From Acinetobacter sp. A47 (lineage in GTDB: Bacteria > Pseudomonadota > Gammaproteobacteria > Pseudomonadales > Moraxellaceae): a stretch of 64,000 nucleotides of DNA. Position numbers and translations under genes: made by a program. Under the pieces are notes generated by a model that was given only the letters and a program-made list of their open reading frames with translations, made no database searches and was not told where the DNA came from. The stretch covers positions 1 through 64,000 of the forward strand of contig NZ_JSUS01000065.1 of the NCBI RefSeq assembly GCF_000805455.1, given 5' to 3'. Below are positions 13,369 to 22,739 of the stretch, one piece after another (position 1 is the stretch's first letter; the number at the start of each line of letters is the position of its first letter).

Positions 13369-13689
13369 TTAATACCTCCCATTCAATGAATCGAACCTAG
13401 CCCGTAAGGCATCTTCAAGGTAATGGAACATGCGGCTACCAATGTGGGCTGCAGTCACTACGAAGATTGGTTCAGTGATCCATGCATAGAGAGAACCTTT
13501 GATTACCGGGTACAAGTCATAAGCCAAGTACCCAACAAGCAAGGCAGAAGCGTACTCAGTAACTATCCATAGTTTTGAGACTCGCTCTTGCTTTAGGATC
13601 TGCCTTCCAATGGAAATCAGACCTGAAACGGAACTGATAATTAAGGCCCCCAAGAGGGCCACATAGTCAGTCTGGTGTTGTAGCGGCAT
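13369..13689 (-). CDS. Probable holin (LydA-like membrane protein)
   Basis: 106 residues from ATG 13689, which has GGGAG upstream; an ATG five codons earlier is possible. Three hydrophobic stretches: LLGALIISSVSGLISI, ASALLVGYLAYDLY and WITEPIFVVTAAHIGS. A short basic segment (GRQILKQERVSK) lies between the first two. This fits the LydA/phage holin class that releases endolysin. It is far from, and opposite in strand to, the amidase and spanins, so antiholin or an unrelated membrane role remains possible. Confidence 0.6.
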   Translation of the reverse strand: MPLQHQTDYVALLGALIISSVSGLISIGRQILKQERVSKLWIVTEYASALLVGYLAYDLYPVIKGSLYAWITEPIFVVTAAHIGSRMFHYLEDALRARFDSLNGRY

Positions 13690-13755
13690 CCTTGCTGCTC
13701 CCATTTGACAATAGTGAGCAGCATTCTAATTGCATTAAAGAATCGATACTAAATT

Positions 13756-13980
13756 TCATCCACGGTAGTTGCGCTGGGCATACTGGCGTAGGACGTTGTG
13801 TTTAATAATCTGGTTTAGTTTGGTGGCGTATTTGATAGCGTCTTGCTTATCATAAATTACACCCCCACCTAGTTTGGCCCATCCCTTACGGCCTTTGATT
13901 TCAACAACATGCAGTTCGGCATTACCTACAATGATGTTGTCGGTTGTGTACTTGTATTTACTCGGATCTCGGAAGTACAT
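13756..13980 (-). CDS. Hypothetical protein
   Basis: 74 residues, basic, with beta segment (NAELHVVEIKGRKGWAKL) and helix (DAIKYATKLNQIIKH). No recognised family. It starts just downstream of a large palindrome at 14021-14058. Confidence 0.55.
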   Translation of the reverse strand: MYFRDPSKYKYTTDNIIVGNAELHVVEIKGRKGWAKLGGGVIYDKQDAIKYATKLNQIIKHNVLRQYAQRNYRG

Positions 13981-14020
13981 AATTAATTTCCCTATTAATT
14001 AAGAACGAGACCATCATAGT

Positions 14021-14058
14021 TTTACTTATTTACTTACTCAAGTAAGTAAGTAAATAAA
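14021..14058. repeat. Extended dispersed palindrome (38 bp)
   Basis: CTTA units on the left and TAAG units on the right extend outward around TACTTACTCAAGTAAGTA, with one central mismatch. The longest copy in the window. Confidence 0.85.
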
Positions 14059-14077
14059 GTTTTTAAATGTTCAAAGA

Positions 14078-14392
14078 TTAAGCATAGTTAATCTGTTGGA
14101 GAGCCTCGATTTGCTCTTTGAAGATCATTACGCCGTGATCGTCCATTAAGTAGATCTTAATGAAGCGAGGTAATGTACGAATCATACGGCTCTTGGGTTT
14201 GATCTGCAGATAGATTGAGCCATCTTCTTCGATATTGATAGGTTGATCATAAATAAAAAATGTTGAGTTGAGGTAGTTGAATACCAACTCATTGCCTGAG
14301 TTCGATACGTGCAAGCGTACGTTATGTGTCTGTTTAATTAAGTGAATTAAACCATTCCAATTAGGTAGGTTCATTAAATGTGAGAGTTGCAT
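14078..14392 (-). CDS. Hypothetical protein
   Basis: 104 residues, soluble, mixed alpha/beta. ELVFNYLNSTFFIYDQPINI forms the core and a basic KPKSRMIRTLPRFIKIYL stretch follows. Preceded by AGGAT. Unknown role, located downstream of DNA polymerase. Confidence 0.6.
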   Translation of the reverse strand: MQLSHLMNLPNWNGLIHLIKQTHNVRLHVSNSGNELVFNYLNSTFFIYDQPINIEEDGSIYLQIKPKSRMIRTLPRFIKIYLMDDHGVMIFKEQIEALQQINYA

Positions 14393-14420
14393 AGGTATCC
14401 TATTATTGGTTTTTGATAAG

Positions 14421-14446
14421 AAAAAAGCCCCTAGTTTCCTAGAGGC
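14421..14446 (-). terminator. Leftward terminator upstream of the 14078-14392 gene
   Basis: Minus strand stem GCCTCTAG / CTAGGGGC closed by GAAA and followed by six T. It would end the DNA polymerase transcript. Confidence 0.88.
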
Positions 14447-14465
14447 CCTTCCCTTTATTCCGAGT

Positions 14466-14518
14466 GATATTGCTACGTTAGGGATGTTGCGTCACGACAA
14501 CCTAACGAAGCCGATATT
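14466..14518. other. Large imperfect hairpin after DNA polymerase
   Basis: CGTTAGG / CCTAACG (14476-14482, 14501-14507), extended outward by ATATTGCT against AGCCGATAT. It lies between the polymerase stop and its terminator. Could be an RNA structure stabilising the message. Confidence 0.45.
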
Positions 14519-14541
14519 AAGCTAAATTAAACAGTTATGCA

Positions 14542-14565
14542 ATACTTACTTGCTTAAGTAAGTAT
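14542..14565. repeat. Dispersed palindrome with 4-bp spacer
   Basis: Arms ATACTTACTT and AAGTAAGTAT separated by GCTT, directly after the polymerase stop codon. Confidence 0.85.
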
Positions 14566-17202
14566 TTAACTGTAATAAGCTCTGTGCCCTTCAATGCATG
14601 TCTTCTTAATGGTTTGAGCGTCAGCATTGTTTGGCAATGTGATCTCATTGGCCCATGAAGGATGGAAGATGTCGAGAGCAGCTCCAAGTTTTACCTTGTC
14701 ATGCTGGATCTCTGGCAATTCTTGCCATGACATACACTCGATAAGGTTCTTGTTTGCCCAAGTTACAATCTCTAAATCATCACGGATGATGAGATAGATT
14801 GCATCATGGATAAGTGCTACAGGGAAAATGTCCTGACGATATGGAGAGTTCCATACGCGGTTCATAAACTCTACAGCAGCTCGGTTGTTCAGCATTCCGT
14901 ATGACTGACCTAATGCATTACCTGCAGTACGTCCCTCTGCCTCAGCCTCTTTCAAAGTCTTAGAGTTACCCAAGATTGATTGCTTAAGCAGTGGTGTACG
15001 TACACGTAATCCGAAGGCTACCTCAACATAACCAGTCTTACAGGCTTTCTTAAGCTTTTCAGCTACCCAAGCATCTGAAACTTTGTACATGTCGTGGTAT
15101 GACTTCTCAATCTGTTTAGCCACTCCCGGAGCGAAACCACAGTTCTTAACAAGAGTTGTCCACGTTCCCTGGTACGTCAATGCGAAGGTTGGTGCCTTAG
15201 ATTTTTGACGCAATTCAGGGTACTTCTTCTTAATCGAGTTAACGATAAATACTCGCTCTTTTGTGTCAGTCGTACTTGCGTACGCTTCCACAATGTCAGG
15301 CATCTGTTCAGGGAAGTAATAGAATGCACGTAGACAGTGACCGTCATATCCCTCAAGGTAAACCTTAAGTTTGTTCGGGTCTTTTGTGGTTAATGCAGAG
15401 ATGTAGTCTTCAAGCGAGTTGAAGTCGGCACCCCCGAATAGGAAGCCCTTAGGTGGTCTGAAACATGTCTTAACTGGTTTACCAAACTTAGAACCAGAAG
15501 GTAAATTCTGAAGGTTTGGACCAGATGAAGACAATCGACCGGAGACTGTTCCGCCTAAGTTGAAGTTCCCATGTAGCCAAGCAGTTCCATCAGCTTTAAG
15601 TACTGCCCCTTCAAAGGCCGGTACGAACGAACTGATGATCTTGTCTACCTTAGCCAAGTCATGCAAAGCATTGAGGAGTTCAATTTTAGTTGGATCATCT
15701 GTATGGTTTAGCAGCTTCTCTAATACGTCTGCACCCGTAGCAGGTTCTTTGGTTTTGGTACGGTCTAGTACAGGTAATGTCATTACATTGTAAAGCAGTA
15801 TGCCCAACTGTTTTGGACTGCCCGGGTTGAACTTCATGTCACAGAAATCCTCAACGGTCTTCTGTTTAATGTGCTCACCGTTGTACTTAACCACAGCATC
15901 CAATTGCATACGTTTAAGAGTCAAATCTACCCATTGAGACTTCTCAATTACAGCAAGGCATTCCTCCTGTTCTGCAACAAGGGTTCGCTTAAGATTCTGT
16001 ACCTCATCAGCGTCCATAGGCATCCCAATAAGCTCCATCTGGATGATGACCTTAAGGGTTGGTAGGAACTGCTCTTTATACAGCTTCTCTTGCTGATCTC
16101 GAACCATGATTGGGTAATACTTTTCGTATACATACCAAGTGGATAAGCAGTCGACTAGGTTGTAACGAAGCAGGTCGTCATAAGGAATTTTACGAATGTC
16201 AGCAATATCAGACTGTGCCCAATTCCCTGCAAATTCATGTGCATTATCCTTTAAAGATAGGAAATTGCCTGCTGCAGAGTTGGTGGCCAGATAAATGATG
16301 AGCTTCGTATCGTCCATGTTGCGCGTGAGGACATCTAAACCATGAAGTAGACCTTCACGATCTAGCGGATCTCGCATCCATAAACTGTAAATGAGTACCT
16401 TGATGTCATAGGCTGCATTATGGAAAACCAACTTACCTTTGTACGATTCAAGGAAGCGTCTCAGTAGCTTTTTAACTTCTGGATTGAGCTTTCTTGAGCA
16501 GTGGTCTGGGTTCATTGGATTTGCGTTCTTGGTGATTTCCACGGGGAATGCCATCCCTTCGTGTTTACTCCAAGCGAATGCACATGTACCTAATCCAGCT
16601 TCATAGAACTTCAAGCTAAAGGTCTCTGTATCACAGGTCAGGACAGGGTATTGGTGTAATCGATTCAAAGCCCATTCAATTTTTTGAAGATTGTCTGGGT
16701 AGTCCTCGTACTCAATAATCCCTTGTCCAAGTGCTGCGTATGTGCCATTTACAATGTCAGCCAGTGTTTGTACAGATAGATCTAACTTCTCGACTAGATT
16801 AGGGTTGTAGGTTAATGCAGACCAGTTAGTACCTAACGTCACTTGGAGGTATTCAAAGTCCTTAATCCCCACATTTAGGCGATAACCATAATGCGGTTCG
16901 GCCTTTGTCTGTTTAGCCAACACTTTGAAATAAGGCGCGTCAGCACAGTACAGGTACTTAATGCCCTGTTCAGCCAATACAGGTAACAGCTTCTCAAGGT
17001 ATTGCTTACACTGAGTTGCTGTGACTTTGTTGTTTGGGCCATATTCCAATGTGAAGGCAATGACACGTTCCCTAGAAATCCCTTGAACTTCTAACGGTTT
17101 AACGTAGTTGTTTAAGATTTCCTGCTCATTGAATGAGGATGGTTTGATTAGGATAGCTACATCGTAACTATCTTGCGGTTCTGCAAATAATAAATGGCGC
17201 AT
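14566..17202 (-). CDS. Family A DNA polymerase (N4 gp39 equivalent)
   Basis: 878 residues. The N-terminal region carries a 3'-5' exonuclease: LTCDTETFSL gives D191 and E193. The polymerase domain has motif A at D593 (FGGADFNSLEDYI), motif B RQKSKAPTFALTYQG, and motif C LIHDAIYLI with D800. Motif C reads HDA where bacterial Pol I has HDE. It replicates the phage genome. Length agrees with the N4 enzyme. It is followed by a palindrome and a strong terminator, and preceded by a 167-residue gene and the helicase, the N4 gp37-38-39 order. Confidence 0.95.
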   Translation of the reverse strand: MRHLLFAEPQDSYDVAILIKPSSFNEQEILNNYVKPLEVQGISRERVIAFTLEYGPNNKVTATQCKQYLEKLLPVLAEQGIKYLYCADAPYFKVLAKQTKAEPHYGYRLNVGIKDFEYLQVTLGTNWSALTYNPNLVEKLDLSVQTLADIVNGTYAALGQGIIEYEDYPDNLQKIEWALNRLHQYPVLTCDTETFSLKFYEAGLGTCAFAWSKHEGMAFPVEITKNANPMNPDHCSRKLNPEVKKLLRRFLESYKGKLVFHNAAYDIKVLIYSLWMRDPLDREGLLHGLDVLTRNMDDTKLIIYLATNSAAGNFLSLKDNAHEFAGNWAQSDIADIRKIPYDDLLRYNLVDCLSTWYVYEKYYPIMVRDQQEKLYKEQFLPTLKVIIQMELIGMPMDADEVQNLKRTLVAEQEECLAVIEKSQWVDLTLKRMQLDAVVKYNGEHIKQKTVEDFCDMKFNPGSPKQLGILLYNVMTLPVLDRTKTKEPATGADVLEKLLNHTDDPTKIELLNALHDLAKVDKIISSFVPAFEGAVLKADGTAWLHGNFNLGGTVSGRLSSSGPNLQNLPSGSKFGKPVKTCFRPPKGFLFGGADFNSLEDYISALTTKDPNKLKVYLEGYDGHCLRAFYYFPEQMPDIVEAYASTTDTKERVFIVNSIKKKYPELRQKSKAPTFALTYQGTWTTLVKNCGFAPGVAKQIEKSYHDMYKVSDAWVAEKLKKACKTGYVEVAFGLRVRTPLLKQSILGNSKTLKEAEAEGRTAGNALGQSYGMLNNRAAVEFMNRVWNSPYRQDIFPVALIHDAIYLIIRDDLEIVTWANKNLIECMSWQELPEIQHDKVKLGAALDIFHPSWANEITLPNNADAQTIKKTCIEGHRAYYS

Positions 17203-17209
17203 GGTATCC

Positions 17210-17713
17210 CTACAGTACTAAATTACCCATTAAACGGGTACGGAGCATCTCGTATCCTTGTGCATTGAACTCAAGCACTTCTTGATGCATTTCAGGTGGT
17301 AAATCGCTTGGTGCCGGACAGCCTTGCCCTATGAACTTGATAATGGGTGGGTGAATACCCTCAGGTAGTAACCCTAAAACTTCCTCAACTTTGTTGGTCA
17401 TTGAGAAAACTTTAGACATCAGAGACATGACATAATCAGACTCAGAAATGATGTTGGTTCGGTGGGCTAATATCTTGTCCATCTCCGGGCGTAAACTTTC
17501 ATCCAATGGCTTAGGAATGATGTAACGTCCCTTCGATACAACGCGCTGTGCAAACGTCTCGCTGCGATATACGAAAGCTAGTGTGATACTGCCTGTAATC
17601 TCCTGATTACGTGTGGCAAGCTCTAGGATGCGTTTCTCGATATGGTTAAAGACTTTCCGGTAAAGGAACTCACGAATCTCACCTTGTAGGCGATACTTAT
17701 GTAGAGGGGACAT
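17210..17713 (-). CDS. Conserved protein between helicase and polymerase (N4 gp38 position)
   Basis: 167 residues, basic, helical, no recognised catalytic motif. Its ATG overlaps the helicase stop, and the polymerase follows after 7 bases. By gene order it corresponds to N4 gp38. Likely accessory to replication; inference from position only. Confidence 0.7.
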   Translation of the reverse strand: MSPLHKYRLQGEIREFLYRKVFNHIEKRILELATRNQEITGSITLAFVYRSETFAQRVVSKGRYIIPKPLDESLRPEMDKILAHRTNIISESDYVMSLMSKVFSMTNKVEEVLGLLPEGIHPPIIKFIGQGCPAPSDLPPEMHQEVLEFNAQGYEMLRTRLMGNLVL

Positions 17714-18951
17714 TACATATCCCCTGTGAGAATTACCGTAGATTTAGCCCGAGAGATTGCAACATAGAGCATTCGAGCCAGTTGATTCATGTCTCGACAT
17801 CTGCAGATGTCATCCAGATCAATGAAGACTTTTTGGAAGGTAGATCCTTGTGACTTGTTGACCGTACAGCAATAAGCCGCACGTAAGTCACACCACGTCT
17901 CCTTGATCTCTTTAACCTTTGATGCATTCTTTTCTTCAACGGCTTCACTCAAGGCTTTGTCGTAGTCAGCCCAGTTATCCAACTGGAATAGACCTCTACA
18001 TTTGTCAGTATCAATGTTCTTGCCTGAGTAACCGTAACGGACTGCAGGTTCGATAGCTGTGATCAATACAGTGGCATCTGTCTTGATAGCTTCCTTGTTT
18101 ACCTGAACGTGATGATTGTTAACGGCATAATCGCCCTTAGCCAATTCAGGACGGCCAGTGGCTTTCTTACGCAACGCTTTGTTGTACTTGTTGACTCGGG
18201 CATTCGTCCAAGCAAGCATCTTAGAGTCCTTCATCTTCCAATCAGGATTTGTGAACTCAGCCATTACCAGGGAATCAAAGGTTTCCCGGTCTACACGTTG
18301 AATGTGTTTACCGTCTACCTTAAAGCGAGGGAAGGTCTCTACTTCACCTAAAATGAATTGGCGTAGTCGATGACTGATCTCTTTGATTGGATTGCCATCA
18401 TCTTGACGAACGACCTTTGTGAGTACAGCTTCTGGGAAGCCACGTTCAAATACCGGCGTATGATCAAGTCCTACCGGTGTTAACTGTGTTGGATCGCCCA
18501 TGAAAACAATCTTGCTGCTCTTAGTGGCAAACAGGATCATTTTGAGGAGCTTCTCATCAATGTAAGACGCTTCATCAATAAAGATGATCTGGTCTTCAAT
18601 GTCTGCAGCTCCATATTTACGCTTAAGGGTGTTCTCCCCTGTTGAGTAATCTGTGTGTACACGGATCTCTAAATGCGAGTGAATGGTATTAACGTCTTGA
18701 TCTGCAGCAACACTCAAAGCCTCTGCAGCTTTATGCGTAGTTGCAGTAAGGAATACCTCACGTGGACGATGTTTAGGGTTAATGATCTTGGCCAACTCAT
18801 CCGCTTTAGGGATGTGCTCCAATACCTGTTTAACCAGTGTGGTTTTACCTGTACCAGCAAAGCCCTTCAACACAAATACATGGGAGTCACGCGCTGAAAG
18901 AAATTTGATAATTGCGTCTTTAGCCGCTTGTTGGTCTGCTGTAAGTTCCAT
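17713..18951 (-). CDS. SF1 DNA helicase, Dda/RecD2-like (N4 gp37 equivalent)
   Basis: 412 residues. Walker A GFAGTGKTT (30-38), Walker B FIDEASY (D126, E127), motif III GDPTQLTPVG, and C-terminal TVNKSQGSTF and YVAISRAKS, typical of SF1B 5'-3' helicases of the T4 Dda/RecD2 kind. It would unwind DNA ahead of the family A polymerase. Complete, ordinary length. Confidence 0.93.
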   Translation of the reverse strand: MELTADQQAAKDAIIKFLSARDSHVFVLKGFAGTGKTTLVKQVLEHIPKADELAKIINPKHRPREVFLTATTHKAAEALSVAADQDVNTIHSHLEIRVHTDYSTGENTLKRKYGAADIEDQIIFIDEASYIDEKLLKMILFATKSSKIVFMGDPTQLTPVGLDHTPVFERGFPEAVLTKVVRQDDGNPIKEISHRLRQFILGEVETFPRFKVDGKHIQRVDRETFDSLVMAEFTNPDWKMKDSKMLAWTNARVNKYNKALRKKATGRPELAKGDYAVNNHHVQVNKEAIKTDATVLITAIEPAVRYGYSGKNIDTDKCRGLFQLDNWADYDKALSEAVEEKNASKVKEIKETWCDLRAAYCCTVNKSQGSTFQKVFIDLDDICRCRDMNQLARMLYVAISRAKSTVILTGDM

Positions 18952-18964
18952 ACATGTGTAGTCC

Positions 18965-20107
18965 TTATTTAAGTGTGAAATGAATCACTTTTCCAAAAGG
19001 GGCACGGAATTTAGGGTTGTCGTAGATGCACCAGAACACAGGTCTGTTGTCCACCTTCTTCAAGTACTGCATATCCCTGTGCCAAATGTGACCATCAGTA
19101 AGGATGATCAAAGCTTTAGATTTAGATTCTTTAAAGGTTTGGAATACTGGACGGATTAACGTTCCTCCTCCCCCCACAAAAGACAATTTAGTAAGGTCTC
19201 GGAATCCCTTAACGACTGAGACTTTCTGCACTTCATGGTCGAACTGAATGACCTCAATTAGCTCAGGTGAGTATTGTTTGAGAACCGAATACATCTCAGA
19301 GCAAAACTGTGTGCATACTTTGTCTGTGACTGAACCTGAAACGTCCACTGCAAAAGAGACTTGTGACAAGTTCCCTTCACTGACTAACGTAGGAAAATAA
19401 AGGCCATGCTGTAGGTACTTACGATTGAACTTTTTAGTGCTGTAATCACTTTTACTCATGGATTTCAGCAGGCGTGCCAATACCTTTCTCCAATCCACTT
19501 TCGGATTGAGCATGTCTTCCAGGTAACGTTTAATTTCACCCGGAATGTGTTTGTCACCCTTCTCCCCTTTCATCTCAGCGTAGAGCTGTGCACGGACTAC
19601 AATGTCAGTGATCTCTTTTGCTTTCTGTTTGTCTGCGGGAGATGCATCGCCGTCAATTGGCTCCATGTCGCATTCAAAGTCGTCATTTGGTGGATCATCT
19701 GGGAGACGGTCGTACACTTGCTCAGATGACAGACCATCGAACTTTTTGTTGTACAGCACCCAATTTGGGACTTTAAAACCGGCCTCGGCTAAGAATCCGT
19801 TAATGACGTAATCACATGCTTTATTCCACTTTTTGAAGTTACGATCACCAACACGAATCATGTGCATATAGGCAACGTGTAGTGCTTCATGTGCCAGTAC
19901 AAATACACGTTCATCAATGGGTAAAGCTGCAAAGAACTTAGGGTTAATGATCAACTGTTTACCATTTGTGGCTGCAGTCTTTGTGTGCGCCTCTGATACG
20001 ATCAGCTCTAATGAGAAACAGATCGTACTGATAAACGTGGTTTCAGGTTTCTGGATTAATCCAATCTTTGCTCGGCTAATTGCCTTAGCTAATTCATCTT
20101 CGGTCAT
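18965..20107 (-). CDS. VWA-like metallopeptidase-related protein (N4 gp25 equivalent)
   Basis: 380 residues. A zincin-like motif AHEALHVAYMH (H73, E74, H77) in the N-terminal DUF2201-type domain, then a C-terminal von Willebrand A-like domain with MIDAS SFAVDVSGSV (D255, S257, S259). Such proteins pair with MoxR AAA+ ATPases to remodel or activate partners; the partner here is 22740-23759. All N4-like phages carry this pair, and its exact target is not known. The intact HExxH suggests metal binding. Preceded by a dispersed palindrome. Confidence 0.88.
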   Translation of the reverse strand: MTEDELAKAISRAKIGLIQKPETTFISTICFSLELIVSEAHTKTAATNGKQLIINPKFFAALPIDERVFVLAHEALHVAYMHMIRVGDRNFKKWNKACDYVINGFLAEAGFKVPNWVLYNKKFDGLSSEQVYDRLPDDPPNDDFECDMEPIDGDASPADKQKAKEITDIVVRAQLYAEMKGEKGDKHIPGEIKRYLEDMLNPKVDWRKVLARLLKSMSKSDYSTKKFNRKYLQHGLYFPTLVSEGNLSQVSFAVDVSGSVTDKVCTQFCSEMYSVLKQYSPELIEVIQFDHEVQKVSVVKGFRDLTKLSFVGGGGTLIRPVFQTFKESKSKALIILTDGHIWHRDMQYLKKVDNRPVFWCIYDNPKFRAPFGKVIHFTLK

Positions 20108-20120
20108 TTTGTTGGTTTCC

Positions 20121-20158
20121 TACTTACTCACTTAAGTAAGTAAATTAATACTTAAGTA
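20121..20158. repeat. Two adjacent dispersed palindromes
   Basis: TACTTAC...GTAAGTA with inner ACTTAAGT (20121-20142), then perfect TACTTAAGTA at 20149-20158, in the leader of the gp25-like gene. Confidence 0.85.
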
Positions 20159-20159
20159 A

Positions 20160-20564
20160 TTAATCATCTAAAAATACGTTACGATAGTTATCGTATGCGT
20201 GAGCTACCAGATCCGATGAGAACTGGTGGAACTTAAGCCCTTCCAGTAATTCAAAGTAACTGGCGTTCTCTGCTGTGGCTGAGTTCAGGTTGTCTAAGAC
20301 AGTCGCTTTGTTGCGTGCAACTTCGCTGGCATTAATGTACTTCCAGTCCCCTTCTTCACCCCAAAGCCAGATAAAAGGCACCGCATTACGGCGTAGGTCA
20401 AGTAACCAGATAGGTTCTTGCTCTACTTTATCCAAAGTAAGGATTGCACGTGTACCGTTGGTTGTTACCCCTACACGCTCATGGCCATAACGAGTGGTCT
20501 TGAGCAATACAGGATTTACATAAGCTTTGAGGATTAGGAGTTTTGCTCCTGATTTCTTAATCAT
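20160..20564 (-). CDS. Hypothetical protein
   Basis: 134 residues, mixed alpha/beta with WLWGEEGDWKYIN and an acidic C-terminus. Overlaps the upstream gene by four bases (ATGA). No recognised family. Confidence 0.65.
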   Translation of the reverse strand: MIKKSGAKLLILKAYVNPVLLKTTRYGHERVGVTTNGTRAILTLDKVEQEPIWLLDLRRNAVPFIWLWGEEGDWKYINASEVARNKATVLDNLNSATAENASYFELLEGLKFHQFSSDLVAHAYDNYRNVFLDD

Positions 20565-21190
20565 TTAAACATGTCCAAAAGATCTCGGGGATTGCCCCAA
20601 ATTGATTTGTTTATTACATCTGTTGCAAGGCTTGGACGAACAACACGGGCCATACTTTCACGTCTATACGCTGCCAATTGGTCAGCATCTAACGGTGGAT
20701 CAATGTAGTCACGGAGTTTGTCGTCAATCAGGTTTAGAACTTGGATTGCATGATCTGGTGTTGCCACTGAGTAGCGAACCATTTCTTTAACCTGTTCTGG
20801 CTGAAATTGAGCACTGTCGTAATCTAAGCTTTTATGGCGATAAGAATGGCCATTAACGAAACGTGCTATGTGAAAGTGCTCACGAGTCCGTTGGCTGGAA
20901 TTAACCATCGTGAAAGGTATAACTTTATGGTGGAGGTCTTTAATTATTGGATAAGTATCCACTCGACCTACCGTTGTAGGGTGGCTGCGTCTTGCTACGA
21001 TTGAGCGTACTTGTGGCTTACCCGCTTGCATACATTGCCATTTAAACTCGCTATGCATTTGTGCAATATTCATAATTTCAGCGGCATGTTCTACAAGGCA
21101 GTAGATTACAAGAGGGGTGTCACGTGTTAAGGAACGGAATACTGCCCGTAAATCCTCAGAGTACTCAAAAGTTTGATCAGGGCCGAACAT
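20561..21190 (-). CDS. Hypothetical protein
   Basis: 209 residues, soluble, histidine- and arginine-rich in the middle (EHFHIARFVNGHSYRHKSLD). No catalytic motif I can name. Coupled on both sides. Confidence 0.65.
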   Translation of the reverse strand: MFGPDQTFEYSEDLRAVFRSLTRDTPLVIYCLVEHAAEIMNIAQMHSEFKWQCMQAGKPQVRSIVARRSHPTTVGRVDTYPIIKDLHHKVIPFTMVNSSQRTREHFHIARFVNGHSYRHKSLDYDSAQFQPEQVKEMVRYSVATPDHAIQVLNLIDDKLRDYIDPPLDADQLAAYRRESMARVVRPSLATDVINKSIWGNPRDLLDMFK

Positions 21191-21624
21191 TACAGTTTTC
21201 CTAATACTGGATTAATGGTTTCGCGCATGATTGCAGTTTTGGTCATTTGAATATCCTCCTCAGTAAACCGGTAAGGGTCGTCTATGTAAGGATCTAAAAC
21301 ATTTGTTTGACCATTTGGTAAAAAACGAAAGGGCTGCATTGTCCAATGTCCGTCGTTTACATGAAATGGTGATTCTGTAACAGTTGTACTATCGTAATAC
21401 CGTTGACGTAATGTAAAAGGAACCTTGAGTTGTAAAAGTGCATTGATAGGCGCACGCCCTTCACTGTTGTAATAAGGTCTAAGCGCCATGCAAACAACAT
21501 CGGGATGTGGGGCATGCATACCCACATGCACATGCACTAAGAACTTTTCAATTAAAGGTAAGCCATCTAAAAGGGTCTTATGGAAGTACAGAACGTACTT
21601 AATACCACGGGGAATCTCCTTCAT
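21190..21624 (-). CDS. Hypothetical protein
   Basis: 144 residues with several histidines near the N-terminus (LVHVHVGMHAPHPDV) and a mixed C-terminal half. Unknown function; part of the tightly packed 20160-22739 group. Confidence 0.65.
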   Translation of the reverse strand: MKEIPRGIKYVLYFHKTLLDGLPLIEKFLVHVHVGMHAPHPDVVCMALRPYYNSEGRAPINALLQLKVPFTLRQRYYDSTTVTESPFHVNDGHWTMQPFRFLPNGQTNVLDPYIDDPYRFTEEDIQMTKTAIMRETINPVLGKL

Positions 21625-22091
21625 TTAGGTTTCACCATCTGCGCCATCAAATAGCGTTTAGCATTGAGACCGGTCATGTCATATCCTGGTGTAGTGGTAT
21701 AACGGATATGCTCCGCTAATTTCTCCTCTACATAATCCAAGTTGCCCGTGTTAAGCCATACTTTTAGAGTGTCAGGGTCGATGAACTCACCTTTATCTGT
21801 GTACTCAGCTTTGTATAGCTCGCCCTTTTCAGTAAAACGGTAATGTGTATAACCTTCCCCATATTCACCGCCCTCACCGTTCCATATGGAGTGCTCAATG
21901 CCGGCTTCAAGAAGGGTCTGTGACTCAGCATCTAAATCACCGTAATTCACCTCACAAACCTCAAAGGTCATTGTCCCTTCATTATTTGCATTGAAGCAGT
22001 ACGTGCCCCACCCATAGTTTTGAAAGATTTTCACCGCTCTGACTTGATCGGAAGCCTTAACGGTAATGTGACAAGTGCAACGATCACCCAT
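21621..22091 (-). CDS. Hypothetical protein with CTCHI start
   Basis: 156 residues beginning MGDRCTCHITVKASDQVRAV, then a glycine/glutamate segment (GEGGEYGEGYTHYRF). Looks like a ferredoxin-fold or small alpha/beta protein. Family uncertain. Confidence 0.65.
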   Translation of the reverse strand: MGDRCTCHITVKASDQVRAVKIFQNYGWGTYCFNANNEGTMTFEVCEVNYGDLDAESQTLLEAGIEHSIWNGEGGEYGEGYTHYRFTEKGELYKAEYTDKGEFIDPDTLKVWLNTGNLDYVEEKLAEHIRYTTTPGYDMTGLNAKRYLMAQMVKPK

Positions 22092-22596
22092 GAGCTGCCC
22101 CCGGTCTTACCATGAACTTGAGTGCTATGACTTTAGCCTTTTCAACATCAATTTGGGTAAAACTCCATGGACGGCAACGCTCTGCCAGCTCCTCTAACTT
22201 CTCGCTGAGGATACCTTCGGTTTGCCAATACATAAGGGTTGATATACCAGTAAATTGGTTGTCGTACTCAACTCCCTTATGGGCATAATTACCATCCGAG
22301 GTGTAACCTGCATAAAGATAGGCTTCATCACGATCATCACGACCCTCAATTTCAAATTTGAAAGGGAATTGGTTTTTAAGCAATTCCTTCTGTAAATCGA
22401 GATCACTAATATCAATGTCGATTTCAGCTCTAAATAATGAAATACCATTCAGAGGTACAACAGTTGAGTAATTAACTCGGTAATGGCTAAGCAATTGTTT
22501 TAAGGCTTCGGCCAATGGTAAAGGAACGTCAATTGTGATTGAGTGTGGGTCATGCACTGCAACTAAACTAAAATCATAAGGGTTTATGTTTAACAT
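22084..22596 (-). CDS. Hypothetical protein
   Basis: 170 residues from the ATG at 22596, which overlaps the TGA of the 47-residue gene upstream. Similar in composition to 21621-22091 (acidic, GRDDRDEAYLYAGYTSDG). The two could be distant relatives. No known domain. Confidence 0.65.
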   Translation of the reverse strand: MLNINPYDFSLVAVHDPHSITIDVPLPLAEALKQLLSHYRVNYSTVVPLNGISLFRAEIDIDISDLDLQKELLKNQFPFKFEIEGRDDRDEAYLYAGYTSDGNYAHKGVEYDNQFTGISTLMYWQTEGILSEKLEELAERCRPWSFTQIDVEKAKVIALKFMVRPGAAHG

Positions 22597-22739
22597 CAAT
22601 AACTCACATGGCTTGGTACACGGCCAAATTTGCGAACAAACTTAACCTGTGCACCGTATAGCGTATCTGATTCAATGGTTTCATAACGGGTACGGAAATA
22701 GCCCCCTACCCGTTCTGTGTAATGGAAATCGAAGCGCAC
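22596..22739 (-). CDS. 47-residue basic protein (GTG start)
   Basis: GTG at 22739 immediately after the stop of the MoxR-like gene; TGA overlaps the next ATG. Product opens RFDFHYTERVGGYFRTRYE and ends KFGRVPSHVSY. Rich in arginine and tyrosine. The frame has no earlier start because a stop precedes it. Confidence 0.5.
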   Translation of the reverse strand: MRFDFHYTERVGGYFRTRYETIESDTLYGAQVKFVRKFGRVPSHVSY

